From positions 1 to 33,116 of the forward strand of contig UQDE01000027.1 of the NCBI GenBank assembly GCA_900539735.1: a stretch of 33,116 nucleotides of DNA, written 5' to 3'. The notes under the pieces were generated by a model. That model ran no database searches, had not been told where the DNA came from, and saw only the letters and a program-made list of their open reading frames with translations. Positions 15,411 through 23,620 of the stretch are shown piece by piece (position 1 is the stretch's first letter; the number at the start of each line of letters is the position of its first letter). This DNA comes from an uncultured Collinsella sp. (GTDB lineage Bacteria; Actinomycetota; Coriobacteriia; Coriobacteriales; Coriobacteriaceae). The translations under genes and the position numbers were made by a program.

Positions 15411-16712
15411 ATGCAGCGACAGCTTATGAGTGAACTTATCGCTTGGAAATCAAGGGCGAATCGCAAACCTCTCTTGCTTAAGGGAGCCCGCCAGACAGGA
15501 AAGACTTGGCTTCTTAACGAATTCGCAAGCCAGCAGTATCGAAACGTCATTCGTTTTGACTTTATGCTCGAGCCGAGCACACGCTCGCTGTTCGATGGGA
15601 ACCTCGACCCCAAGCGCATCATCTCCCAGATAGAACTCCTACGTGGCCAAACCGTCACGCCGGAAGACACGCTCATCATCTTCGACGAGATCCAAGAGGC
15701 ACCACGCGGGATCACCTCACTCAAGTACTTCAACGAACTTGCACCCGAATACCACATCGTGGCAGCCGGTTCCTATATGGGCCTCGCGCTCCGACGCGAA
15801 AACGAGTCATTTCCCGTCGGTAAAATCGACCAGCTCACCATGCGTCCCATGGGGTTTGCCGAATTCGTTCGTGCCGTCGACGGCGGCCCGCTCGCCGACG
15901 CCGTCCTTGCCGCAGACATGAACCTTCTGGCAAACGTTACCGAAAAGCTCGAGCACTTGCTCAAGGAATACCTTGTTGTCGGTGGCATGCCAGAAGTTGT
16001 CTCCGCTTTCGCCGCCTCCCACGATTTCATCGAGGCCCGCAGGCTTCAGCAGCAAATCATCGAGGCTTACGAATCCGATTTTGGCAAACATGCACCCGCC
16101 CGCATCGTCGAGCGCATGAGGTTGGTTTGGAAATCCCTTCCCGGCCAGCTTGCAAAGGAGAACAAGAAGTTTGTCTACGGCGCGCTTCGTCCCGGAGCGC
16201 GCGCACGCGATTTCGAGGAAAGCCTCCAGTGGCTCACGGACTACGGAATCGTTCATAAGGTGCCACGTGTCTCCGCTCTAAAGGCGCCGCTCTCGAGCTA
16301 TGAAGACCCCTCGGGCTTCAAACTGTTCTGCATCGACACTGGCATCCTCGGAGCGCTCTCCGGTCTCTCTCCGGCCATCGTTCTTAACGGATCCGCTGTT
16401 TTTACCGAGTTCAAAGGTTCGCTGACCGAACAATACGTCGCGCAGGAGCTTTTGCTCCAGGACAAAACTCCCGCGTATTGGTCCTCTACCTCCGGCAATG
16501 CCGAAACCGACTTTGCCATCGACCATGCGGGAACCGTGCTTCCGCTTGAGGTCAAGGCGGCAGAGAACCTTAAAGCGAAGAGTCTGAAAATAGCCTGCGA
16601 AAAATTCAAACTCGAGCGTTGCGTGAGGAGCTCCCTGGCGGCATATAGAGACGAGGGCATGCTCATCAATATTCCGCTTTGGGAGATTGGGCAGATCGAC
16701 AAGCTGGCATAG
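15411..16712 (+). CDS. AAA+ ATPase with DUF4143 domain, 433 aa
   Basis: This is a member of the large AAA_14/DUF4143 family of stand-alone ATPases common in gut bacteria. Walker A (GARQTGKT) is at residues 25-32 and Walker B with Asp92-Glu93 at 88-95. The C-terminal DUF4143 part carries an ETDF...LEVKA pattern near 365-385 that resembles a PD-(D/E)xK nuclease core. The function of the family is not settled. The ATG at 15411 with GGGAGG four bases upstream is preferred to a TTG at 15399. The gene is isolated, preceded by tandem repeats and followed by palindromic elements, as expected for a movable gene. Confidence 0.92.
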   Translation: MQRQLMSELIAWKSRANRKPLLLKGARQTGKTWLLNEFASQQYRNVIRFDFMLEPSTRSLFDGNLDPKRIISQIELLRGQTVTPEDTLIIFDEIQEAPRGITSLKYFNELAPEYHIVAAGSYMGLALRRENESFPVGKIDQLTMRPMGFAEFVRAVDGGPLADAVLAADMNLLANVTEKLEHLLKEYLVVGGMPEVVSAFAASHDFIEARRLQQQIIEAYESDFGKHAPARIVERMRLVWKSLPGQLAKENKKFVYGALRPGARARDFEESLQWLTDYGIVHKVPRVSALKAPLSSYEDPSGFKLFCIDTGILGALSGLSPAIVLNGSAVFTEFKGSLTEQYVAQELLLQDKTPAYWSSTSGNAETDFAIDHAGTVLPLEVKAAENLKAKSLKIACEKFKLERCVRSSLAAYRDEGMLINIPLWEIGQIDKLA

Positions 16713-16737
16713 GCGCTGTGGGGACGCCCCGCAAGGA

Positions 16738-16784
16738 CTGTCCCCAGGTGCCGGCAGAAAAGGAACGTCCCCAGGTGCCGGCTG
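16738..16784. repeat. Direct repeat GTCCCCAGGTGCCGGC, two copies
   Basis: The 16-base word appears twice, 28 bases apart, just after the AAA+ gene. The first copy also forms the right half of a TGGGGAC...GTCCCCA hairpin starting near 16718. The word GTCCC is shared with other palindromes in this window. Confidence 0.7.
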
Positions 16785-16787
16785 TTG

Positions 16788-16854
16788 AGTTGCGGTGGAA
16801 TAGGGACTGTTTGGTGCCCGAAAGGGCGATTTTAGTCCGTATTTCACCGCAACT
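16788..16854. repeat. AGTTGCGGTGRAATAG palindromic element, copy 2
   Basis: Arms 16788-16819 and 16824-16854 pair imperfectly and close on a GCCC-GAAA-GGGC tip with a GAAA tetraloop at 16820-16823, which suggests selection for an RNA fold. It lies between the convergent AAA+ and ppx genes and ends three bases before the ppx stop codon. Confidence 0.8.
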
Positions 16855-16857
16855 TAT

Positions 16858-17859
16858 TTAAAGGGCGCTGATGCTGGGAGTCCAGCCAATGGTGGGGGTT
16901 GTGCCGTCGAGAGTCTCGTTGATGGTGGCGGCCATGCCAGCGAGTAGGCTGTTCTCGCTTACGGTGAGCGTCTTGTAGCCGCCGGCTCGCATGAGCTCGC
17001 GAATCACCACGGCGCCGGCCAGAATCACGCCCGCGCGTTTGGGCTGTACACCCGGTAGCGCGGCGATACCTTCCACATCCAGCGTAGACATACGATCGAT
17101 GGCGGCCGAGATCTGCTCCATCGAAAGCTCGCGCAGGTGCACAAAGCTCGAGTCGTACGGCTCCAGTTCGTGGACCAGCGCCACGAGCGTGGTGACGGTA
17201 CCGCCCACCGCGACGAGGCGCTCGGCACGCTCAAAATCGACAGGCAAGCTCTTAAAGTAGCCCGTAAACTGCTCGCCTGCCCACGTGGCAGCGGCAGCAA
17301 GCTCGCCGTCTGCAGGCGGCAGTGCCGAGAAAAATCGCTCCGTCACACGGCGACAACCGATGTCCAGCGAACGCGTGCCCTCCAGCGCAAAGACCCCACG
17401 CTCCAGCGCATAGACGCCCGTCGCGAGCTCCGTGGATCCGCCGCCCGAATCGGCAACAATGATGCGCTCGCCGGCAAAGTCGTGCGCCACGCCAAAAAAC
17501 GTCAGGCGCGCCTCGACCTCGCCCGGAATCACCTGCGGTTCGAGCCCCAGCTCACGCAGACCGTCCAGCAGCAGTGCGGCATTGGATGCATCGCGCGCGG
17601 CGCTCGTGCATGTGGTGCAAATGCACGCGGCCCCAAAGGCACGCGCCTCGTCCACAAACATGCGGCATGCAGCGAGCACGCGCTCGACCGCCGCCTCGCA
17701 AAAGCGACCCGTCGCGTCCACACCCTCGCCCAGGTCGGTAATCTCGGTATGCTTGGACGATTCCACGATCGCCCCGCCCTCGACCTGCGCCAGCACCAGT
17801 CGCGACGACACCGTTCCCAGATCGATCGCCGCCACCTTATATCGTTTGCAATCTGCCAT
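16858..17859 (-). CDS. ppx: Ppx/GppA-family phosphatase, 333 aa
   Basis: The protein has the ASKHA-fold signatures of exopolyphosphatase/guanosine pentaphosphatase: phosphate-1 motif IDLGTVSSR near residue 12, phosphate-2 motif DSGGGSTEL near 145, and VAVGGT near 217. It should release phosphate from polyphosphate or pppGpp; the sequence cannot separate these. Length matches the short actinobacterial Ppx1 form without the C-terminal HD domain. GGAGGGG precedes the ATG. It follows the DivIC-like gene by 20 bases, the arrangement seen in mycobacteria (eno, divIC-like, DUF501, ppx), except that the DUF501 gene is absent. Confidence 0.92.
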   Translation of the reverse strand: MADCKRYKVAAIDLGTVSSRLVLAQVEGGAIVESSKHTEITDLGEGVDATGRFCEAAVERVLAACRMFVDEARAFGAACICTTCTSAARDASNAALLLDGLRELGLEPQVIPGEVEARLTFFGVAHDFAGERIIVADSGGGSTELATGVYALERGVFALEGTRSLDIGCRRVTERFFSALPPADGELAAAATWAGEQFTGYFKSLPVDFERAERLVAVGGTVTTLVALVHELEPYDSSFVHLRELSMEQISAAIDRMSTLDVEGIAALPGVQPKRAGVILAGAVVIRELMRAGGYKTLTVSENSLLAGMAATINETLDGTTPTIGWTPSISAL

Positions 17860-17879
17860 TGCGGGCTCCCCTCCGGGCG

Positions 17880-18641
17880 CTATTTGCCGTTGGACACGAC
17901 CGTCTGGCCCTCGACACCGTTAAACCCAAACAGCATGTCGAGCGCCTGGATGTACCACGGGGCGTCCTTACCGACTTCTTCGATTTCCTTGGCAACTTCG
18001 CTGGCCTTCTTGGCGTTCGACGACTTCTTGCTCGAAGACGAATCCGAATCGTCGTCCAGGCCCTGCACTTCAACCCTCTTCTCGCCGGGCATCACCAGGC
18101 CCAGATCCTCGGACGCCGCATCCTTAATGCCCTCCTCCGAGAGCAGTTTGTCGACGCTTTTTTGCAGCTCATCATTGTATTGCTGACGAATCTCGACCTG
18201 CTTGGCCAAGATATCGCTCGAACGCTTTGCCACGTACAGATCGCGCACGGGGAAATACAGGCTCACGAGCACCAGGGCAACGACAATGCCGATGAATAGC
18301 CCTCGCTGAGGACCGTGGGTAAAGTCGTAGATCGCCTTGACCACCGCGTTGTCGTTGGCGTAGTGCATAAAGTCCGAGCCCGAAAAACGGTTCGAAGGCC
18401 TGCTCGACCTATCGTGCGTTTGAGCCGACGAGCGCTGAGCATGCGACGAACGTGCCGGGCGCACTGGTCCATCTGTCGAAGTATTCACTTGAGCATTGGG
18501 GCGCGAGGTACTTGTCGGGCGCTGCATGGAGCGGTCGGCGCCGGCGTAGGCGGACCCACCGAGCTGCACCGTGCGCGCACGGCGAGGCGACGGCTCACGC
18601 GAACCGGCGGAATAGTACCTGTTGTCGTAAATCTGATCCAT
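17880..18641 (-). CDS. DivIC/FtsB-like septum formation protein, 253 aa
   Basis: This belongs to the septum formation initiator family. The N-terminal 110 residues are low-complexity (Ser, Arg, Pro, Thr) and cytosolic, one membrane helix is at 114-131, a coiled coil at 137-170, and the family's ASEDLGLVMPGE segment at 177-187. A Ser/Asp/Lys-rich stretch (197-212) precedes the C-terminus. Such proteins join FtsL and FtsQ/DivIB at the septum. The ATG at 18641 has AAGG upstream. The open frame continues 42 codons further but overlaps the promoter and terminator region, so I reject that extension. Confidence 0.85.
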   Translation of the reverse strand: MDQIYDNRYYSAGSREPSPRRARTVQLGGSAYAGADRSMQRPTSTSRPNAQVNTSTDGPVRPARSSHAQRSSAQTHDRSSRPSNRFSGSDFMHYANDNAVVKAIYDFTHGPQRGLFIGIVVALVLVSLYFPVRDLYVAKRSSDILAKQVEIRQQYNDELQKSVDKLLSEEGIKDAASEDLGLVMPGEKRVEVQGLDDDSDSSSSKKSSNAKKASEVAKEIEEVGKDAPWYIQALDMLFGFNGVEGQTVVSNGK

Positions 18642-18684
18642 GTGCGCCTTGTGCGGTTGAGGTTTGTTTGCGCTAAGTATTCTA

Positions 18685-18693
18685 GTTATAGCA
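18685..18693 (-). promoter_or_regulatory. Extended -10 promoter of the divIC-like gene
   Basis: On the minus strand TGC-TATAAC at 18693-18685 is an extended -10 element. The start would fall near 18678, about 37 bases before the ATG. It lies just after the enolase terminator, so divIC and ppx can be expressed independently of eno. Confidence 0.55.
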
Positions 18694-18732
18694 CGAGCGC
18701 CCGCACCGCCTTCGCCAGCCTTTGCTCGACAT

Positions 18733-18764
18733 AAAAAAGGCGCTGAGTCATATGGCCCAGCGCC
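18733..18764 (-). terminator. Enolase terminator
   Basis: On the minus strand, a GGCGCTG...CAGCGCC hairpin (18739-18764) is followed by six T (18738-18733), 73 bases after the eno stop codon. Confidence 0.85.
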
Positions 18765-18837
18765 CAATGGTGCTCAACAGCGCCCGGCTGGAGCAAGGCA
18801 AATCCGAGTCTTCCCCGCCCCCGCGACCTCCGCGTGC

Positions 18838-20127
18838 CTAGCGAATGTTGTAGAACGCGGCCTTGCCGGCGTAACGCGCGCTGCCCTCGAGCTCGTCCTC
18901 GATGCGGATGAGCTGGTTGTACTTGGCGATACGGTCGCTGCGGCACGGGGCGCCCGACTTGATCTGGCCGGCGTTGACGCCCACGACCAGGTCGGCGATC
19001 GTGGAGTCCTCGGTCTCGCCGGAACGGTGGCTCACGATGCAAGCGTAGCCGGCCTCCTTGGCGGTCTCGATGGCCTCGAGCGACTCGGTGAGCGTGCCGA
19101 TCTGGTTGACCTTGACCAGGATCGCGTTGGCGGCACCCAGCTCGATGCCCTTCTTGAGGCGCTCGGTGTTGGTGACGAACAGGTCGTCGCCCACCAGCTG
19201 CACCTTGTTGCCAATGCGACGGGTGAGCTCAACCCAGCCGTCCCAGTCCTCCTCGGCCATGCCGTCCTCGATGGAGATGATGGGATAGGTGTCGACGAGC
19301 TTCTCCCAGTAATCAACCATCTGGGCACTCGTGTACTCCACGCCCTCGCCCTTGAGCTCGTACATGCCGGTCTCGGCGTTGTAGAACTCGGTCGAGGCCG
19401 GGTCCATGGCGTACATGAAGTCGATGCCGGGCTTAAAGCCGGTCTTCTCCACGGCCTTGGTGATGTACTCGAACGGCTCGGCATTGGTCTTAAGGTTGGG
19501 GGCAAAGCCGCCCTCGTCGCCCACGCCGCCGCCCAGGCCGGCCTCGTGCAGCACGCCCTTGAGGGTGTGGTAGACCTCGGCGCACCAACGCAGGCCCTCG
19601 GCAAAGCTCGGAGCACCCACGGGCATGATCATGAACTCCTGGAAGTCGACGTTGTTGTCGGCATGCACGCCGCCGTTGAGAATGTTCATCATGGGCGTGG
19701 GCAGCAGGTGAGCGTTGACGCCGCCCAGGTACTGGTACAGCGACAGGCCCGCCGACTCGGCAGCGGCGCGGGCAACGGCCAGCGACACGCCCAGGATGGC
19801 GTTGGCACCGAGCTTGGTCTTGTTGGGGGTACCGTCCGCGGCAATCAGCGCGGCATCGACGGCACGCTGGTCGAAGGCGTCGAGGCCGACGACGGCATTG
19901 GCGCACTCGTTGTTGACGTGCTCGACGGCCTGAGAGACGCCCTTGCCCAGATAGCGGCCCTTGTCGCCATCGCGCAGCTCGCAAGCCTCAAAGGCACCGG
20001 TCGAAGCGCCCGAAGGCACCATCACGCGACCGAAGCTACCGTCCTCGAGCACAACCTCGACCTCGACGGTGGGATTGCCGCGGCTGTCGAGCACCTCGCG
20101 ACCGTAAACGTCCAAAATATCGCTCAT
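18838..20127 (-). CDS. eno: Enolase, 429 aa
   Basis: Enolase interconverts 2-phosphoglycerate and phosphoenolpyruvate in glycolysis. Full length and all signatures are present: metal ligands in the SIEDGMAEED and GDDLFVTN segments, the catalytic Lys region ILVKVNQIGTLTE, and the SHRSGETED signature. The start at 20127 has GGGAG upstream. It is followed by a clear terminator. Synteny with mazG upstream and a DivIC-like gene downstream is the actinobacterial arrangement. Confidence 0.98.
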   Translation of the reverse strand: MSDILDVYGREVLDSRGNPTVEVEVVLEDGSFGRVMVPSGASTGAFEACELRDGDKGRYLGKGVSQAVEHVNNECANAVVGLDAFDQRAVDAALIAADGTPNKTKLGANAILGVSLAVARAAAESAGLSLYQYLGGVNAHLLPTPMMNILNGGVHADNNVDFQEFMIMPVGAPSFAEGLRWCAEVYHTLKGVLHEAGLGGGVGDEGGFAPNLKTNAEPFEYITKAVEKTGFKPGIDFMYAMDPASTEFYNAETGMYELKGEGVEYTSAQMVDYWEKLVDTYPIISIEDGMAEEDWDGWVELTRRIGNKVQLVGDDLFVTNTERLKKGIELGAANAILVKVNQIGTLTESLEAIETAKEAGYACIVSHRSGETEDSTIADLVVGVNAGQIKSGAPCRSDRIAKYNQLIRIEDELEGSARYAGKAAFYNIR

Positions 20128-20200
20128 GTTGTCTCCCTCTCACTTGGAAACGTAGTGGATGCAAGCGACCGGCTGACCGTGCACCATCGGTGCGTCTCCG

Positions 20201-20245
20201 TAAGTTAGCCATGTCGCACTTTTTGCATTATGCCCTAAGTTAGCC
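20201..20245 (-). promoter_or_regulatory. Candidate eno promoter with two 10-bp direct repeats
   Basis: On the minus strand CATAAT (20232-20227) could be the -10 of eno. The word GGCTAACTTA occurs at 20245-20236, just upstream of it, and again at 20210-20201, in the leader. The two copies could bind a regulator. No good -35 hexamer is seen. Confidence 0.4.
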
Positions 20246-20265
20246 GAGGGATACACTTGATTTTC

Positions 20266-20312
20266 GAAAAATTTAGCGGGAACGATGAGGCGTGTCAGCC
20301 CGTCGTTCCCGC
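20266..20312 (-). terminator. mazG terminator
   Basis: A perfect 10-bp stem (20276-20285 with 20303-20312) and a 17-base loop are followed on the minus strand by TAAATTTTT. It begins four bases after the mazG stop codon. Confidence 0.8.
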
Positions 20313-20316
20313 AGTC

Positions 20317-21177
20317 TTACTCCTCCGCCTTTGCGGCATCCCACAGGTCGTTGAGGCCGTGGGTCGAAAGCTCGGCAAGATCCACGTGGGCATCGGCCGC
20401 CATCTGCTCCATCGCAGCCCAGCGACGGCGAAACTTGGCCGTGCTCGCGCGCAGGGCGCTCTCGGCGTCGATACCCTCCTTGCGCGCGACGTTGACCAGG
20501 GCAAAGAGCAGATCGCCAAACTCCATTTCGCGCTCGGGCGAGCCAGGGGCCTCGGCCTCAAACTCGGCACGCTCCTCGGCGACCTCGTCCCACACATCCT
20601 GGACCGTCTCCCACTCAAAGCCCGCGGCAGCCGCCTTGCGCGACACCTTCTGAGCCTGCATCAGCGCCGGCAGATGCGTGGGCACGCCGTCGAGCAGGCC
20701 CTCGGGCGCAGCCTCGCCTGCCGCCACGGCCTTGTCCTTGGCAGCCCTCTCGGCAAGCTTGACCTCGTCCCAAATCTTGAGTACCTCGTCGGAACTGTCG
20801 GCATCTACATCGCCAAACACGTGCGGATGACGGCGGATGAGCTTGGCATCGATATCACGCGCCACGTCGGCCAGCGTAAACTCGCCGGCGTCCGCCGCAA
20901 TCTGCGCATGCAGCACGACTTGCATGAGCACGTCGCCCAGCTCCTCGCGTAGGTGAACCGCGTCGTCCGCCTCGATGCAGTCGAGTGCCTCGTAGGCCTC
21001 CTCGATCATGTTCTTGCCGATGCTGCGGTGCGTCTGCTCACGGTCCCACGGGCAGCCGTCGGGCTGACGCAAGCGCCAGACGATCTGCACCAGATGTTGT
21101 AGCTCGGCCGACGCGTCGACCAGCGTGGACAAATCGCGCGAGCCCTCGGCATTTTGCTGAGCCATGTGCTGCGCCAT
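20317..21177 (-). CDS. mazG: MazG nucleoside triphosphate pyrophosphohydrolase, 286 aa
   Basis: MazG hydrolyses NTPs to NMP and pyrophosphate and is thought to clean up aberrant nucleotides and lower (p)ppGpp. Two MazG domains are visible: CPWDREQTH at 42-50, EEAYE at 59-63 and EELGD at 78-82 with the KLIRRHPHVFG segment in the first, and a second with EEXXEF and EFGDLLFALVNVAR near 215-245. The ATG is two bases after the stop of the YfcE-like gene, whose last codons contain the GGAGG site, so the two are translationally coupled. Confidence 0.95.
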   Translation of the reverse strand: MAQHMAQQNAEGSRDLSTLVDASAELQHLVQIVWRLRQPDGCPWDREQTHRSIGKNMIEEAYEALDCIEADDAVHLREELGDVLMQVVLHAQIAADAGEFTLADVARDIDAKLIRRHPHVFGDVDADSSDEVLKIWDEVKLAERAAKDKAVAAGEAAPEGLLDGVPTHLPALMQAQKVSRKAAAAGFEWETVQDVWDEVAEERAEFEAEAPGSPEREMEFGDLLFALVNVARKEGIDAESALRASTAKFRRRWAAMEQMAADAHVDLAELSTHGLNDLWDAAKAEE

Positions 21178-21179
21178 GG

Positions 21180-21728
21180 TTATTCCTCCTCCAGGACCAC
21201 GTGGCGGAACGCGCCGCCCTCGTAGATGCCGTAGCTGTGCGAGCCGTCCTTGGGGATGCTCACGCTACCGGGGTTGAAGAGCCACAGGCCCGGGTGCGCG
21301 GCGCTTTCCTCGTTGACCTTGACGTGCGTGTGACCGTAGACGAGCGCGGAGCCCTCGGGCAGCGCGGGCGCGTGGTCGACGCTGTTGTGCATGCCGGCGC
21401 CAAAGACGTGGCCGTGCGTCAGGAACAGCTCACGGCCGGTTTCGTCAAACAGCGTGGCGTAGTCGGCCATGACGGGGAAGTCGAGGACCATCTGGTCGAC
21501 CTCGGCGTCGCAGTTGCCGCGCACCGCGATGATGCGGTCGGCCAGGGCGTTGAGCAGCGGGATTACGCGCTTGGGGGCGTAATCGCGCGGCAGGTCGTTG
21601 CGTGGACCGTGGTAGAGCAGGTCGCCCAGCAGCACGATGCGGTCGGGCTGCTCGGAATCGATGGCGGTGACCAGGCGCTCGGTCCAGTATGCCGAGCCGT
21701 GGATGTCGGAGGCGATGAGGTATTTCAT
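21180..21728 (-). CDS. yfcE: YfcE-family metallophosphodiesterase, 182 aa
   Basis: A small calcineurin-like phosphodiesterase with all motifs: DIHG (Asp8, His10), GDLLYHGPRN (34-43), GNCD, THGH and GHTH. YfcE enzymes hydrolyse phosphodiesters in vitro; the natural substrate is unclear. AAAGGA precedes the ATG. It is the first gene of a pair with mazG. Confidence 0.92.
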   Translation of the reverse strand: MKYLIASDIHGSAYWTERLVTAIDSEQPDRIVLLGDLLYHGPRNDLPRDYAPKRVIPLLNALADRIIAVRGNCDAEVDQMVLDFPVMADYATLFDETGRELFLTHGHVFGAGMHNSVDHAPALPEGSALVYGHTHVKVNEESAAHPGLWLFNPGSVSIPKDGSHSYGIYEGGAFRHVVLEEE

Positions 21729-21801
21729 GGGGAGATCCTTTCGAATGGGGTTGATGGGGGCTAAATACGGGGTCCGGCGGATGCGGAGCCCATCTACCGT
21801 G

Positions 21802-22287
21802 TTACTCGAATCGCAGCGCCGCGCTCTGAGCCGCCTGCATCACGCGTTGGAGCGGCACGCCATGTTCGCGGGCAAGACGGGCGCAATCCTCGTACTCGGG
21901 AGCCGCGCGCTCGCTGCCGTCGGGCAGGGTCGCCACCTTAACGGATACCTCGCCCCATGGCGTCGTTACGCGCTCAAAGCGGCGTGGCAGGCAAACGCGT
22001 TCCATCACCTGGCGACGAATGGCGTTGGTCGTGGTCTCCAAAAAGATAATCGTCTGCAAGCGCTCGATATCATCGTGCGAGCAGATTACCTGCAGCTGCC
22101 AGCCGGGGCGGCCCTTTTTGCAGTAAAGCGGCAACCAATGCACCTCGCGGGCGCCGGCCTTGCGCAGGCAATCGGCAGCGTAGGCAAGCACCTCGGGCGA
22201 CGCATCATCGATGTCGCACTCCAGTTTGACGATGGTTTCGGGTGCATCGGTCTCGCGGGACAGCGGGGATGTGCTATCGCATGGCAT
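21802..22287 (-). CDS. LarC C-terminal-domain protein, 161 aa
   Basis: The sequence matches the C-terminal part (DUF111/LarC2) of LarC, the nickel inserter that completes the nickel-pincer cofactor of lactate racemase: a LECDIDDASPEVLAY segment at the start, CKKGRPG in the middle and TTPWGEVSVKVA later. LarC is often split into LarC1 and LarC2 by a programmed frameshift, but here the upstream half is not present, and AAAGGAG before the ATG at 22287 supports independent translation. It may act with a LarC1 encoded elsewhere or have another metal-related role. Confidence 0.8.
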   Translation of the reverse strand: MPCDSTSPLSRETDAPETIVKLECDIDDASPEVLAYAADCLRKAGAREVHWLPLYCKKGRPGWQLQVICSHDDIERLQTIIFLETTTNAIRRQVMERVCLPRRFERVTTPWGEVSVKVATLPDGSERAAPEYEDCARLAREHGVPLQRVMQAAQSAALRFE

Positions 22288-22393
22288 ACGGTCCGACTCC
22301 TTTCCGCACGGGCTCGTTTTGTTCATCCAAACGCTAGCACATCGGACGTGGCACAGGCGTGACTTTCGTCCGTCGCCGCCCTCGCCCCTATCC

Positions 22394-22458
22394 AAACATG
22401 TACATCAGCCTCCAAACATGTCATTTTCTGCAGCTTTTGGAGGCTGATGTACATGTTT
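22394..22458. repeat. 23-bp perfect inverted repeat in a divergent promoter region
   Basis: Arms 22394-22416 and 22436-22458 pair perfectly around a 19-base loop. The left arm's start (TCCAAACATGT) is repeated directly at 22411-22421. The element lies in the 301-base gap between the larC-like and histidinol phosphatase genes. No T run follows, so it is not a standard terminator. Confidence 0.85.
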
Positions 22459-22588
22459 TGAGAGCGCAAGCGAGGCCGCGCCGCGCACCGCACAGCCTTT
22501 CCAATCGATTTCGAGCTCCGGCGTGCCCGGCGTGTTAAAAGCTACACCATTACAATGGAGCGGATTCGCTTGACGCAAAGGAGCTGCC

Positions 22589-23500
22589 ATGTCTGCTTGC
22601 CCGATGGTCGATTGCCATACCCACACCTCGTTTTCGGACGGACATGCCTCGTTTGAGGACAACGTTCGCGCCGCTGCTGCGGCCAGCTGCCGCGTCATGG
22701 TCTCGACCGACCATCTCACCCTGCCCGCCAGCATGGATGCCAACTGCGAAGTGCAGGTTACTGAGGGCGACCTGCCGGCACATCGTCTGGCTTTTGAGGA
22801 CGCTCGCAATCTTGCCGCTCAGATTGCGCCAGAACTCACCTTTATCTACGGTTTCGAATGCGATTGGTACGAGGGCTGCGAGCCTTTGGTTGAGCGCTGG
22901 TCCCAGGGCGCCGTCGTGCGCCTGGGCAGTGTGCACTGGATTGGCAACCCAGGCGATATCATGGCCGGTGCCGCGGGTACGGCGGGAACGGAGGACGTCG
23001 CTCGTCCCGATACGCCCGATTCGCGCTGCGGCTGGATCGACGATGACACCAACCTGCACGTTTGGGAAAACCTGGGGGTACGCGGCGTGTGGGAGCGCTA
23101 TGTCGATGACTGGTGCCGCGCCTGCGAGAGCCCGCTCAACTTTGATGTGATGGCTCACCCCGACCTGGTCATGCGCTTTTCGAAGGAAGGCTTTGCGCCC
23201 GATTTTGACCCCGCACCGTTTTGGCAGCAGATGGCAGAGTGCGCGCACAATACGGGCCGCCGCGTTGAGGTCTCGACGGCCGCACCGCGCAAGGGCTTGG
23301 GCGACTACTACCCCGCAACCGGTCTTTTGCGCTGCTTTGCCCATGCCGAAGTGCCGATCACCTTTGGCTCGGACGCGCACCGCGCCTGCGATATCTGCTG
23401 GAACATCCGCGAGGCCCAGGCGCACGCCTACGACTGCGGTTATCGAACCTTCGACATCCCCCACGCCACCGGCGAATGGGAATCCACGCCCCTCGCCTAG
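22589..23500 (+). CDS. hisK: PHP-type histidinol-phosphatase, 303 aa
   Basis: This PHP-domain protein should remove phosphate from L-histidinol phosphate, the step before HisD. Metal ligands are seen in order: His10 and His12 (CHTHTSFSDG), Asp41-His42, Glu in GFECDW, His in GSVHWI, His in MAHPDL, and Asp-His in FGSDAHR. Length and motifs fit the HisJ/HisK type rather than a DNA polymerase PHP domain. AAAGGAG precedes the ATG. It is convergent with the his operon, which lacks any other phosphatase, and so completes the pathway. Other PHP phosphatases look alike, so the substrate rests partly on context. Confidence 0.87.
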   Translation: MSACPMVDCHTHTSFSDGHASFEDNVRAAAAASCRVMVSTDHLTLPASMDANCEVQVTEGDLPAHRLAFEDARNLAAQIAPELTFIYGFECDWYEGCEPLVERWSQGAVVRLGSVHWIGNPGDIMAGAAGTAGTEDVARPDTPDSRCGWIDDDTNLHVWENLGVRGVWERYVDDWCRACESPLNFDVMAHPDLVMRFSKEGFAPDFDPAPFWQQMAECAHNTGRRVEVSTAAPRKGLGDYYPATGLLRCFAHAEVPITFGSDAHRACDICWNIREAQAHAYDCGYRTFDIPHATGEWESTPLA

Positions 23501-23512
23501 CCATCCCTTCAT

Positions 23513-23581
23513 AAGTTGCGGTGAAATAGGGATTGTTTTGCTTGATGAAGCGCTTAAACAGTCCCTATTTCACCGCAACTT
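23513..23581. repeat. AGTTGCGGTGRAATAG palindromic element, copy 3
   Basis: Arms 23513-23538 and 23556-23581 pair at 25 of 26 positions, with a G-U pair at the other, around a 17-base loop. It lies between the convergent hisK and hisE genes and might help terminate both, though no T run is present. GACTGTCCC follows at 23606-23614. Confidence 0.9.
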
Positions 23582-23620
23582 CCATGACCCCGTTACACCA
23601 ACAAAGACTGTCCCAAACGA

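Noticed and set aside
18664..20208. A 514-codon plus-strand frame opposite eno
   Set aside because: It mirrors enolase codon bias on the opposite strand and matches no family.
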